In this document: positions 1 through 13,035 of the stretch, piece after piece
Position numbering within the stretch: the stretch's first letter is position 1
Layout of the letters: each line of letters starts with the position of its first letter
Assembly: GCA_964017185.1 (NCBI GenBank)
Contig: OZ024882.1
Coordinates: forward strand, 38,612,488 to 38,676,487
Length of the DNA: 64,000 bases
Direction of reading: 5' to 3'
Source of the DNA: Rugalucina vietnamica
Taxonomy: Eukaryota; Mollusca; Bivalvia; Lucinida; Lucinidae
The notes under the pieces: model-generated
What the model was told of the DNA's origin: nothing
Databases searched by the model: none
The model's input: the letters and a program-made list of their open reading frames with translations, nothing else
Made by a program: the position numbers and the translations under genes

Positions 1-1866
1 CTAACCGTTGCAGTTACAACCTTTAAAGGCAACACGTTAACATTAAGCAATGCAGTTGCAAGCGTTAGTGGCAACACGTTAATTTTAACTAAGCGTTGCA
101 GTTACAACCGTTAGTGTCCACATTATAACAGTAAGTGTAGCATTTGCTTACGTTAATTTCAACACGTTAACACGTTGCAACCGTTTATGTCAACACTTAG
201 CATTGCAGTTACAACCGTTAGTGTCAACATGTTTACACTAAACGTTGCAGTTGCAACCGTCAATGACAACACGTAGACACTAAGCTTTGCATTTGCAACC
301 ATTAAAACCATGTCAACACGTTAAAACTAAGCGTTGTAGTTATAACCGTTAATTGCAACACGTTAGCACTAAGCATTGGATTTGCAACCGTTAATACCGT
401 GGCAACACGTTAAAACTAAGCGTTGCAGTTAAAACCGTTAATGACAACACGTAAACACTAAGCTTTGCATTTGCAACCATTAAAACCATGTCAACACGTT
501 AAAACTAACCGTTAATTGCAACAAGTTAGCACTAAGCATTGGATTTGCAACCGATAATACTGTGGCAACATGTTAAAACTAAGCGTTGCAGTTAAAACCG
601 TTAATGACAACACGTAAACACTAAGCTTTGCATTTGCAACCGTTAAAACCGTGTCAACACGCTAAAACTAAGCGTTGTAGTTAAAACCGTTAATGGCAAC
701 ACGTAAACACTAAGCTTTGCAATTGCAACCGTTAAAACAGTTGCAAACGTTAGTGTCAACATGTAAGAACTTACCGTTACAGTTGCAACCTTTAATGGCA
801 AGACGTTAACATTAAGCGTTAGTGGCAACACGTTAAAGCTAAGCGTTGCAGTTGCAAACGTTAGTGTCAACATGTAAGCACTAACCGTTGCAGTTGCAAC
901 CTTTAAAGGCAACACGTTAACATTAAGCATTGCAGTTGCAAGCGTTGGTGGCAACACGTTAAAACTAAGCGTTGCAGTTACAATCGTTAGTGTCAACATT
1001 ATAACAGTAAGTGTAGCATTTGCTTACGTTACTTTCAACACGTTAACACGTTGCAACCGTTTATGTCAACACTTAACTTAGCATTGCAGTTGCAACCGTT
1101 AGTGTTGCAGTTGCAACCGTTAATGACAACACGTAAACACTAAGCTTTGCATTTGCAACCATTAAAACCATGTCAACACGTTAAAACTAAGCGTTGTAGT
1201 TATAACCGTTAATTGCAACACGTTTGCACTAAGCATTGGATTTGCAACCGTTAATACCGTGGCAACACGTTAAAACTAAGCGTTGCAGTTGCAACCGTTA
1301 ATGACAACAAGTAAACACTAAGCTTTACATTTGCAACCATTAAAACCATGTCAACACGTTAAAACTAAGCGTTGTAGTTATAACCGTTAATTGCAACACG
1401 TTAGCACTAAGCATTGGATTTGCAACCGTTAATACCGTGGCAACATGTTAAAACTAAGCGTTGCAGTTAAAACCGTTAATGACAACACGTAAACACTAAG
1501 CTTAGCATCTGCAACCGTTAAAACCGTGTCAACACGTTGAAACTAAGCGTTGTAGTTAAAACCGTTAATGGCAACACGTAAACACTAAGCTTTGCATTTG
1601 CAACCGTTAAAACAGTTGCAAACGTTAGTGTCAACATGTAAGCACTAACAGTTACAGTTGCAACCTTTAATGGCAACACGCTAACATTAAGCGTTAGTGG
1701 CAACACGTTAAAGCTAAGCGTTGCAGTTGCAAACGTTAGTGTCAACATGTAAGCACTAACCGTTACAGTTGCAACCTTTAATTGCAACACGTTAACATTA
1801 AGCGTTAGTGGCAACACGTTAAAGCTAAGCGTTGCAGTTGCAAACGTTAGTGTCAACATGTAAGCA
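1..1866. repeat. 1.86 kb higher-order block, first copy
   Basis: The sequence at base 1 (CTAACCGTTGCAGTTACAAC followed by AAGCAATGCAG) reappears at 1,867. The two copies run in parallel with only small indels, for example 4 extra bases near 71-80 (TTAATTTTAACTAAG). Diagnostic GTAAGTG blocks lie at 131 and 1,007. The block includes a recognisable subfamily at about 590-1,060, marked by TAAGAACTTACCG and GCGTTGGTGGC, which recurs at many later points. No gene or foreign sequence is present. Confidence 0.85.
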
Positions 1867-3640
1867 CTAACCGTTGCAGTTACAACCTTTAAAGGCAACA
1901 CGTTAACATTAAGCAATGCAGTTGCAAGCGTTAGTGGCAACACGTTAAAACTAAGCGTTGCAGTTACAACCGTTAGTGTCCACATTATAACAGTAAGTGT
2001 AGCATTTGCTTACGTTAATTTCAACACGTTAACACGTTGCAACCGTTTATGTCAACACTTAGCATTGCAGTTACAACCGTTAGTGTCAACATGTTTACAC
2101 TAAACGTTGCATTTGCAACCGTCAATGACAACACGTAGACACTAAGCTTTGCATTTGCAACCATTAAAACCATGTCAACACGTTAAAACTAAGCGTTGTA
2201 GTTATAACCGTTAATTGCAACACGTTAGCACTAAGCATTGGATTTGCAACCGTTAATACCGTGGCAACACGTTAAAACTAAGCGTTGCAGTTAAAACCGT
2301 TAATGACAACACGTAAACACTAAGCTTTGCATTTGCAACCATTAAAACCATGTCAACACGTTAAAACTAACCGTTAATTGCAACAAGTTAGCACTAAGCA
2401 TTGGATTTGCAACCGATAATACTGTGGCAACATGTTAAAACTAAGCGTTGCAGTTAAAACCGTTAATGACAACACGTAAACACTAAGCTTTGCATTTGCA
2501 ACCGTTAAAACCGTGTCAACACGCTAAAACTAAGCGTTGTAGTTAAAACCGTTAATGGCAACACGTAAACACTAAGCTTTGCAATTGCAACCGTTAAAAC
2601 AGTTGCAAACGTTAGTGTCAACATGTAAGAACTTACCGTTACAGTTGCAACCTTTAATGGCAAGACGTTAACATTAAGCGTTAGTGGCAACACGTTGAAG
2701 CTAAGCGTTGCAGTTGCAAACGTTAGTGTCAACATGTAAGCACTAACCGTTGCAGTTGCAACCTTTAAAGGCAACACGTTAACATTAAGCATTGCAGTTG
2801 CAAGCGTTGGTGGCAACACGTTAAAACTAAGCGTTGCAGTTACAATCGTTAGTGTCAACATTATAACAGTAAGTGTAGCATTTGCTTACGTTACTTTCAA
2901 CACGTTAACACGTTGCAACCGTTTATGTCAACACTTAGCATTGCAGTTGCAACCGTTAGTGTTGCAGTTGCAACCGTTAATGACAACACGTAAACACTAA
3001 GCTTTGCATTTGCAACCATTAAAACCATGTCAACACGTTAAAACTAAGCGTTGTAGTTATAACCGTTAATTGCAACACGTTAGCACTAAGCATTGGATTT
3101 GCAACCGTTAATACCGTGGCAACACGTTAAAACTAAGCGTTGCAGTTGCAACCGTTAATGACAACAAGTAAACACTAAGCTTTACATTTGCAACCATTAA
3201 AACCATGTCAACACGTTAAAACTAAGCGTTGTAGTTATAACCGTTAATTGCAACACGTTAGCACTAAGCATTAGATTTGCAACCGTTAATACCGTGGCAA
3301 CATGTTAAAACTAAGCGTTGCAGTTAAAACCGTTAATGACAACACGTAAACACTAAGCTTAGCATTTGCAACCGTTAAAACCGTGTCAACACGTTGAAAC
3401 TAAGCGTTGTAGTTAAAACCGTTAATGGCAACACGTAAACACTAAGCTTTGCATTTGCAACCGTTAAAACAGTTGCAAACGTTAGTGTCAACATGTAAGC
3501 ACTAACCGTTACAGTTGCAACCTTTAATGGCAAGACGTTAACATTAAGCGTTAGTGGCAACACGTTAAAGCTAAGCGTTGCAGTTGCAAACGTTAGTGTC
3601 AACATGTAAGCACTAACCGTTGAAGTTGCAACCTTTAAAG
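1867..3640. repeat. 1.86 kb higher-order block, second copy, shortened
   Basis: This tandem copy of 1-1,866 has diagnostic blocks at 1,993 and 2,869. Toward its end it lacks a three-submonomer segment present in the first copy: 111 bp made of 42, 36 and 33 bp pieces. It stops at an abrupt junction near 3,640, where TTTAAAG is followed directly by CGCATTGCGG. Confidence 0.8.
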
Positions 3641-6600
3641 CGCATTGCGGTTACAATGCGTTAAAACTAAGCGTTGTAGTTAAAACCGTTAATGACACCA
3701 CGTAAACACTAAGCTTTGCATTTGCAACCATTTAAACCATGTCAACACGTTAAAACTAAGCATTGTAGTTATAACCGTTAATTGCAACACATTAGCACTA
3801 TGCATTGGATTTGCAACCGTTAATACCGTGGCAACACGTTAAAACTAAGCGTTGCAGTTAAAACCGTTAATGACAACACGTAAACACTAAGCTTTGCATT
3901 TGCAACTATTAAAACCATGTCAACACGTTAAAACTAAGCGTTGTAGTTAAAACCGTTAATGGCAACACGTAAACACTAAGCTTTGCATTTGCAACCGTTA
4001 AAACAGTTGCAAACGTTAGTGTCAACATGTAAGCACTAACCGTTACAGTTGCAACCTTTAATGGCAACACGTTAACATTAAGCGTTAGTGGCAACACGTT
4101 AAAGCTAGGCGTTGCAGTTGCAAACGTTAGTGTCAACATGTAAGCATTAACCGTTGCAGTTGCAACCTTTAAAGGCAACACGTTAACATTAAGCATTGCA
4201 GTTGCAAGCGTTAGTGGCACTAAGCATTGGATTTGCAACCGTTAATACCGTGGCAACATGTAAAAACTAAGCGTTGCAGTTAAAACCGTTAATGACAACA
4301 CGTAAGCTGCTTTGCATTTGCAACCGTTAAAACCGTGTCAACACGTTGAAACTAAGCGTTGTAGTTAAAACCGTTAATGGCAACACGTAAACACTAAGCT
4401 TTGCATTTGCAACCGTCAAAACAGTTGCAAACGTTAGTGTCAACATGGAAGCACTAACCGTTACAGTTGCAACCTTTAATGGCAACACGTTAACATTAAG
4501 CATTGCAGTTGCAAGCGTTAGTGGCAACACGTTAAAACTAAGCGTTGCAGTTACAACCGTTAGTTTCAACATTACAGTAAGTGTAGCATTTGCTTACGTT
4601 AATTTCAACACGTTAACACGTTGCAACCGTTTATGTCAACATGTTAACACTTAGCATTGCAGTTGCAACCATTAGTGTCAACATGTTTACACTAAGCGTT
4701 GCAGTTGCAACCGTTAATTACAACACGTTAACACTAAGCATTGCGGTTACAATGCGTTAAAACTAAGCGTTGTAGTTAAAACCGTTAATGACAACACGTA
4801 AACACTAAGCTTTGCAGTTGCAACCATTAAAACCATGTCAACACGTTAAAACGAAGCGTTGTAGTTACGTTAACACTAAGCATTGCGGTTACAATGCGTT
4901 AAAACTAAGCATTGTAGTTAAAACCGTTAATGACAACACGTAAACACTAAGCTTTGCATTTGCAACCATTAAAACCATGTCAACACGTGAAAACTAAGCG
5001 TTGTAGTTATAACCGTTAATTGCAACACGTTAGCAATAAGCATTGGATTTGCAACCGTTAATACCGTGGCAACACGTTAAAACTAAGCGTTGCAGTTGCA
5101 ACCGTTAATGACAACACGTAAACACTAAGCTTTACATTTGCAACCATTAAAACCATGTCAACACGTTAAAACTAAGCGTTGTAGTTATAACCGTTAATTG
5201 CAACACGTTAGCACTAAGCATTGGATTTGCAACCGTTAATACCGTGGCAATACGTTAAAACTAAGCGTTGCAGTTAAAACCGTTAATGACAACACGTAAA
5301 CACTAAGCTTTGCATTTGCAACCGTTAAAACGGTTGCAAACGTTAGTGTCAACATGTAAGCACTAACAGTTACAGTTGCAACCTTTAATGGCAACGCGCT
5401 AACATTAAGCGTTAGTGGCAACACGTTAAAGCTAAGCGTTGCAGTTGCAAACGTTAGTGTCAACATGTAAGCACTAACCGTTACAGTTGCAACCTTTAAT
5501 GGCAACACGTTAACATTAAGCGTTAGTGGCAACACGTTAAAGCTAAGCGTTGCAGTTGCAAACGTTAGTGTCAACATGTAAGCACTAACTGTTGCAGTTG
5601 CAACCTTTAAAGGCAACACGTTAACATTAAGCATTGCAGTTGCAAGCGTTAGTGGCAACACGTTAAAACCGTTACAACCGTTAGTTTCAACATTACAGTA
5701 AGTGTAGCATTTGCTTACGTTAATTTCAACACAACACGTTGCAACCGTTTATGTCAACATGTTAACACTTAGCATTGCAGTTGCAACCGTTAGTGTCAAC
5801 ATGTTTACACTAAGCGTTGCAGTTGCAACCGTTAATAACAACACGTTAACACTAAGCATTGCGGTTACAATGCGTTAAAACTAAGCGTTGTAGTTAAAAC
5901 CGTTAATGACAACACGTTAACACGAAGCTTTGCAGTTGCAACCATTAAAACCATGTCAACACGTTAAAACTAAGCGTTGTAGTTATAACCCTTAATTGCA
6001 ACACGTTAGCACTAAGAATTGGATTTGCAACCGTTAATACCGTGGCAACATGTTAAAACTAAGCGTTGCAGTTAAAACCGTTAATGCCAACACGTAAACA
6101 CTAAGCTTTGCATTTGCAACCGTTAAAACCGTGTCAACACGTTAAAACTAAGCGTTGTAGTTAAAACCGTTAATGGCAACACGTAAACACTAAGCTTTGC
6201 ATTTGCAACCGTTAAAACAGTTGCAAACGTTAGTGTCAACATTTAAGCACTAACCGTTACAGTTGCAACCTTTAATGGCAACACGTTAACATTAAGCGTT
6301 AGTGGTAACACGTTAAAGCTAAGCGTTGCAGTTGCAAACGTTAGTGTCAACATGTAAGCACTAACCGTTGCAGTTACAACCTTTAAAGGCAACACGTTAA
6401 CATTAGGCAATGCAGTTGGAAGCGTTAGTGGCAACACGTTAAAACTAAGCGTTGTAGTTATAACCGTTAATTGCAACACGTTAGCACTAAGCATTGGATT
6501 TGCATCCGTTAATACCGTGGCAACATGTTAAAACTAAGCGTTGTAGTTAAAACCGTTAATGGCAACACGTAAACACTAAGCTTTGCATTTGCAACCGTTA

Positions 6601-7189
6601 AAACAGTTGCAAACGTTAGTGTCAACATGTAAGCACTAACCGTTACAGTTGCAACATTTAATGGCAACACGTTAACATTAAGCGTTAGTGGCAACACGTT
6701 AAAGCTAAGCGTTGCAGTTGCAAACGTTAGTGTCAACATGTAAGCACTAACCGTTGCAGTTACAACCTTTAAAGGCAACACATTAACATTAAGCATTGCA
6801 GTTGCAAGCGTTAGTGGCAACACGTTAAAACTAAGCGTTGCAGATACAATCGTAAGTGTCAACATTATAACAGTAAGTGTAGCATTTGCTTACGTTAATT
6901 TCAACACGTTAAACACGTTGCAACCGTTTATGTCAACATGTTAACACTTAGCATTGCAGTTGCAACCGTTAGTTACAACCGTTAGTGTCAACATTACAGT
7001 AAGTGTACAATTCGTTTACGTTAATTTCAACACGTAAACTAAGCGTTGTAGTTATTGCAACACGTTAGCACTAAGCACTAAGCATTGGATTTGCAACCGT
7101 TAATACCGTGGCAACACGTTAAAACTAAGCGTTGCAGTTAAAACCGTTAATGACAACACGTAAACACTAAGCTTTGCATTTGCAACCAT
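3641..7189. repeat. Irregular satellite block
   Basis: The same submonomers occur here but the tier-2 order is disturbed. Diagnostic blocks lie at 4,577, 5,698, 6,870 and 7,001, giving uneven spacings of 1,121, 1,172 and 131 bp. Abrupt joins occur near 4,217 (GTTAGTGGCACTAAGC) and 4,867 (GTAGTTACGTTAACAC). I found no long near-identical partner for most of this block elsewhere in the window, unlike its neighbours. Nothing non-satellite is visible. Confidence 0.75.
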
Positions 7190-8262
7190 TAAAACCATGT
7201 CAACACGTTAAAACTAAGCGTTGTAGTTATAACCGTTAATTGCAACACGTTAGCACTAAGCATTAGATTTGCAACCGTTAATACCGTGGCAACATGTTAA
7301 AACTAAGCGTTGCAGTTAAAACCGTTAATGACAACACGTAAACACTAAGCTTAGCATTTGCAACCGTTAAAACCGTGTCAACACGTTGAAACTAAGCGTT
7401 GTAGTTAAAACCGTTAATGGCAACACGTAAACACTAAGCTTTGCATTTGCAACCGTTAAAACAGTTGCAAACGTTAGTGTCAACATGTAAGCACTAACAG
7501 TTACAGTTGCAACCTTTAATGGCAACACGCTAACATTAAGCGTTAGTGGCAACACGTTAAAGCTAAGCGTTGCAGTTGCAAACGTTAGTGTCAACATGTA
7601 AGCACTAACCGTTACAGTTGCAACCTTTAATGGCAACACGTTAACATTAAGCGTTAGTGGCAACACGTTAAAGCTAAGCGTTGCAGTTGTAAACGTTAGT
7701 GTCAACATGTAAGCACTAACTGTTGCAGTTGCAACCTTTAAAGGCAACACGTTAACATTAAGCATTGCAGTTGCAAGCGTTAGTGGCAACACGTTAAAAC
7801 TAAGCGTTGCAGTTACAACCGTTAGTTTCAACATTACAGTAAGTGTAGCATTTGCTTACGTTAATTACAACACGTTAACACGTTGCAACCGTTTATGTCA
7901 ACATGTTAACACTTAGCATTGCAGTTGCAACCATTAGTGTCAACATGTTTACACTAAGCGTTGCAGTTGCAACCGTTAATTACAACACGTTAACACTAAG
8001 CATTGCGGTTACAATGCGTTAAAACTAAGCGTTGTAGTTAAAACCGTTAATGACAACACGTAAACACTAAGCTTTGCAGTTGCAACCATTAAAACCATGT
8101 CAACACGTTAAAACTAAGCGTTGTAGTTATAACCGTTAATTGCAACACGTTAGCACTAAGCATTGGATTTGCAACCGTTAATACCGTGGCAACACGTTAA
8201 AACTAAGCGTTGCAGTTAAAACCGTTAATGACAACACGTAAACACTAAGCTTTGCATTTGCA
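7190..8262. repeat. 1.07 kb segment duplicated at 10,442-11,514
   Basis: It runs in register with 10,442-11,514 at a constant offset of 3,252 bp. Shared rare variants include AGCATTAGATTTGC, CTAACAGTTACAG, ACACGCTAAC and GCAGTTGTAAACG. The match stops near 8,262, where this copy reads GCAACCATTTGTCAAC and the partner continues with GCAACCGTTAAAACC. The diagnostic block is at 7,838. Confidence 0.8.
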
Positions 8263-8815
8263 ACCATTTGTCAACACGTTAAAACTAACCGTTAATTGCA
8301 ACAAGTTAGCACTAAGCATTGGATTTGCAACCGATAATACTGTGGCAACATGTTAAAACTAAGCGTTGCAGTTAAAACCGTTAATGACAACACGTAAACA
8401 CTAAGCTTTGCATTTGCAACCGTTAAAACCGTGTCAACACGCTAAAACTAAGCGTTGTAGTTAAAACCGTTAATGGCAACACGTAAACACTAAGCTTTGC
8501 AATTGCAACCGTTAAAACAGTTGCAAACGTTAGTGTCAACATGTAAGAACTTACCGTTACAGTTGCAACCTTTAATGGCAAGACGTTAACATTAAGCGTT
8601 AGTGGCAACACGTTAAAGCTAAGCGTTGCAGTTGCAAACGTTAGTGTCAACATGTAAGCACTAACCGTTGCAGTTGCAACCTTTAAAGGCAACACGTTAA
8701 CATTAAGCATTGCAGTTGCAAGCGTTGGTGGCAACACGTTAAAACTAAGCGTTGCAGTTACAATCGTTAGTGTCAACATTATAACAGTAAGTGTAGCATT
8801 TGCTTACGTTACTTT
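8263..8815. repeat. Single tier-2 fragment of the TAAGAACTTACCG subfamily
   Basis: This segment holds one copy of the subfamily also seen near 643-999, 2,505-2,861 and 9,749-10,105, with the diagnostic block at 8,788. It ends at a junction near 8,816 where TTACGTTACTTTCAACACG is joined straight to TAAACACTAAGC. The next diagnostic block (9,236) therefore follows after only about 450 bp. Confidence 0.75.
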
Positions 8816-10750
8816 CAACACGTAAACACTAAGCTTTGCATTTGCAACCGTTAAAACAGTTGCAAACGTTAGTGTCAACATGTAAGCACTAACAGTTACA
8901 GTTGCAACCTTTAATGGCAACACGCTAACATTAAGCGTTAGTGGCAACACGTTAAAGCTAAGCGTTGCAGTTGCAAACGTTAGTGTCAACATGTAAGCAC
9001 TAACCGTTACAGTTGCAACCTTTAATTGCAACACGTTAACATTAAGCGTTAGTGGCAACACGTTAAAGCTAAGCGTTGCAGTTGCAAACGTTAGTGTCAA
9101 CATGTAAGCACTAACCGTTGCAGTTACAACCTTTAAAGGCAACACGTTAACATTAAGCAATGCAGTTGCAAGCGTTAGTGGCAACACGTTAAAACTAAGC
9201 GTTGCAGTTACAACCGTTAGTGTCCACATTATAACAGTAAGTGTAGCATTTGCTTACGTTAATTTCAACACGTTAACACGTTGCAACCGTTTATGTCAAC
9301 ACTTAGCATTGCAGTTACAACCGTTAGTGTCAACATGTTTACACTAAACGTTGCATTTGCAACCGTCAATGACAACACGTAGACACTAAGCTTTGCATTT
9401 GCAACCATTAAAACCATGTCAACACGTTAAAACTAAGCGTTGTAGTTATAACCGTTAATTGCAACACGTTAGCACTAAGCATTGGATTTGCAACCGTTAA
9501 TACCGTGGCAACACGTTAAAACTAAGCGTTGCAGTTAAAACCGTTAATGACAACACGTAAACACTAAGCTTTGCATTTGCAACCATTAAAACCATGTCAA
9601 CACGTTAAAACTAACCGTTAATTGCAACAAGTTAGCACTAAGCATTGGATTTGCAACCGATAATACTGTGGCAACATGTTAAAACTAAGCGTTGCAGTTA
9701 AAACCGTTAATGACAACACGTAAACACTAAGCTTTGCATTTGCAACCGTTAAAACCGTGTCAACACGCTAAAACTAAGCGTTGTAGTTAAAACCGTTAAT
9801 GGCAACACGTAAACACTAAGCTTTGCAATTGCAACCGTTAAAACAGTTGCAAACGTTAGTGTCAACATGTAAGAACTTACCGTTACAGTTGCAACCTTTA
9901 ATGGCAAGACGTTAACATTAAGCGTTAGTGGCAACACGTTAAAGCTAAGCGTTGCAGTTGCAAACGTTAGTGTCAACATGTAAGCACTAACCGTTGCAGT
10001 TGCAACCTTTAAAGGCAACACGTTAACATTAAGCATTGCAGTTGCAAGCGTTGGTGGCAACACGTTAAAACTAAGCGTTGCAGTTACAATCGTTAGTGTC
10101 AACATTATAACAGTAAGTGTAGCATTTGCTTACGTTACTTTCAACACGTTAACACGTTGCAACCGTTTATGTCAACACTTAGCATTGCAGTTGCAACCGT
10201 TAGTGTTGCAGTTGCAACCGTTAATGACAACACGTAAACACTAAGCTTTGCATTTGCAACCATTAAAACCATGTCAACACGTTAAAACTAAGCGTTGTAG
10301 TTATAACCGTTAATTGCAACACGTTAGCACTAAGCATTGGATTTGCAACCGTTAATACCGTGGCAACACGTTAAAACTAAGCGTTGCAGTTGCAACCGTT
10401 AATGACAACAAGTAAACACTAAGCTTTACATTTGCAACCATTAAAACCATGTCAACACGTTAAAACTAAGCGTTGTAGTTATAACCGTTAATTGCAACAC
10501 GTTAGCACTAAGCATTAGATTTGCAACCGTTAATACCGTGGCAACATGTTAAAACTAAGCGTTGCAGTTAAAACCGTTAATGACAACACGTAAACACTAA
10601 GCTTAGCATTTGCAACCGTTAAAACCGTGTCAACACGTTGAAACTAAGCGTTGTAGTTAAAACCGTTAATGGCAACACGTAAACACTAAGCTTTGCATTT
10701 GCAACCGTTAAAACAGTTGCAAACGTTAGTGTCAACATGTAAGCACTAAC
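8816..10750. repeat. 1.94 kb copy of 1,572-3,506 (constant offset 7,244)
   Basis: The segment matches 1,572-3,506 at a constant offset of 7,244 bp. It includes the same AAGCAATGCAG, GTGTCCACATTATAAC and TAAGAACTTACCG variants in the same order. It begins where the left partner reads GGCAACACG and this copy reads TTCAACACG. It ends at 10,750/3,506, where one copy continues CTAACAGTT and the other CTAACCGTT. Diagnostic blocks lie at 9,236 and about 10,111. Confidence 0.85.
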
Positions 10751-11514
10751 AGTTACAGTTGCAACCTTTAATGGCAACACGCTAACATTAAGCGTTAGTG
10801 GCAACACGTTAAAGCTAAGCGTTGCAGTTGCAAACGTTAGTGTCAACATGTAAGCACTAACCGTTACAGTTGCAACCTTTAATGGCAACACGTTAACATT
10901 AAGCGTTAGTGGCAACACGTTAAAGCTAAGCGTTGCAGTTGTAAACGTTAGTGTCAACATGTAAGCACTAACTGTTGCAGTTGCAACCTTTAAAGGCAAC
11001 GCGTTAACATTAAGCATTGCAGTTGCAAGCGTTAGTGGCAACACGTAAAAACTAAGCGTTGCAGTTACAACCGTTAGTTTCAACATTACAGTAAGTGTAG
11101 CATTTGCTTACGTTAATTACAACACGTTAACACGTTGCAACCGTTTATGTCAACATGTTAACACTTAGCATTGCAGTTGCAACCATTAGTGTCAACATGT
11201 TTACACTAAGCGTTGCAGTTGCAACCGTTAATTACAACACGTTAACACTAAGCATTGCGGTTACAATGCGTTAAAACTAAGCGTTGTAGTTAAAACCGTT
11301 AATGACAACACGTAAACACTAAGCTTTGCAGTTGCAACCATTAAAACCATGTCAACACGTTAAAACTAAGCGTTGTAGTTATAACCGTTAATTGCAACAC
11401 GTTAGCACTAAGCATTGGATTTGCAACCGTTAATACCGTGGCAACATGTTAAAACTAAGCGTTGCAGTTAAAACCGTTAATGACAACACGTAAACACTAA
11501 GCTTTGCATTTGCA
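10442..11514. repeat. 1.07 kb segment, partner of 7,190-8,262
   Basis: This is the second member of the 3,252 bp-offset pair, and it overlaps the end of the 8,816-10,750 copy. A few private changes are visible (ACGCGTTAAC near 11,000 and ACACGTAAAAAC near 11,043). The diagnostic block is at 11,092. Confidence 0.8.
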
Positions 11515-13035
11515 ACCGTTAAAACCGTGTCAACACGTTGAAACTAAGCGTTGTAGTTATAACCGTTAATTGCAACACGTTAGCACTAAGCATTGGATTT
11601 GCAACCGTTAATACCGTGGCAACATGTTAAAACTAAGCGTTGCAGTTAAAACCGTTAATGACAACACGTAAACACTAAGCTTTGCATTTGCAACCGTTAA
11701 AACCGTGTCAACACGTTAAAACTAAGCGTTGTAGTTAAAACCGTTAATGGCAACACGTAAACACTAAGCTTTTTAAGCACTAACCGTTACAGTTGCAACA
11801 TTTAATGGCAACACGTTAACATTAAGCGTTAGTGGCAACACGTTAAAGCTAAGCGTTGCAGTTGCAAACGTTAGTGTCAACATGTAAGCATTAACCGTTG
11901 CAGTTGCAACCTTTAATGGCAACACGTTAACATTAAGCGTTAGTGGCAACACGTTAAAGCTAAGCGTTGCAGTTGCAAACGTTAGTGTCAACATGTAAGC
12001 ATTAACCGTTGCAGTTGCAACCTTTAAAGGCAACACGTTAACATTAAGCATTGCAGTTGCAAGCGTTAGTGGCAACACGTTAAAACTAAGCGTTGCAGTT
12101 ACACCCGTTAGTGTCAACATTACAGTAAGTGTAGCATTCGTTTACGTTAATTTCAACACGTTAACACGTTGCAACCGTTTATGTCAACATGTTAACACTT
12201 AGCATTGCAGTTGCAACCGTTAGTGTCAACATGTTTACACTAAGCGTTGCAGTTGCAACCGTTAATGACAACACATTAACACTAAGCATTGCGGTTACAA
12301 TGCGTTAAAACTAAGCGTTGTAGTTATAACCGTTAATTGCAACACGTTAGCAATAAGCAATGGATGTGCAACCGTTATTACCGTGGCAACACGTTAAAAC
12401 TAAGCGTTGCAGTTGCAACCGTTAATGACAACACGTAAACACTAAGCTTTACATTTGCAACCATTAAAACCATGTCAACACGTTAAAACTAAGCGTTGTA
12501 GTTATAACCGTTAATTGCAACACGTTAGCACTAAGCATTGGATTTGCAACCGTTAATACCGTGGCAACATGCAGTTAAAACCGTTAATGACAACACGTAA
12601 ACACTAAGCTTAGCATTTGCAACCGTTAAAACCGTGTCAACACGTTGAAACTAAGCGTTGTAGTTAAAACCGTTCATGGCAACACGTAAACACTAAGCTT
12701 TGCATTTGCAACCGTTAAAACAGTTGCAAACGTTAGTGTCAACATGTAAGCACTAACCGTTACAGTTGCAACCTTTAATGGCAACACGTTAACATTAAGC
12801 GTTAGTGGCAACACGTTAAAGCTAAGCGTTGCAGTTGCAAACGTTAGTGGCAACACGTTAAAACTAAGCGTTGCAGTTACAACCGTTAGTGTCCACATTA
12901 TAACAGTAAGTGTAGCATTTGCTTACGTTAATTTCAACACGTTAACACGTTGCAACCGTTTATGTCAACACTTAGCATTGCAGTTACAACCGTTAGTGTC
13001 AACATGTTTACACTAAACGTTGCATTTGCAACCGT
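11515..13035. repeat. Satellite block related to the 1,788 bp units downstream
   Basis: It aligns with 15.1-16.5 kb and 16.9-18.3 kb. Near 11,887-12,000 it has an extra 111 bp three-submonomer set that those copies lack, so its offset changes from 3,590 to 3,479 bp. It shares the unusual AAGCTTTTTAAGCAC junction (about 11,767) and TAAGCAATGGATGTGC (about 12,354) with them. Diagnostic blocks lie at 12,125 (GCATTCGTTTACG form) and 12,906. Confidence 0.8.

Noticed and set aside
5325-5350. Hairpin GCAACCGTTAAAACGGTTGC as a terminator or regulatory stem
   Set aside because: It is a one-base variant of the ordinary GCAACCGTTAAAACAGTTGC joint found in almost every unit. The arms are 7 bp with no T-run or adjacent gene.
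11765-11780. AAGCTTTTTAAGC palindromic joint as an attachment site
   Set aside because: It is the fusion of AAGCTTT and TTTAAGCAC where several submonomers were lost. It is repeated only because the surrounding block was duplicated (15,358, 17,146, 24,362 and 26,313).
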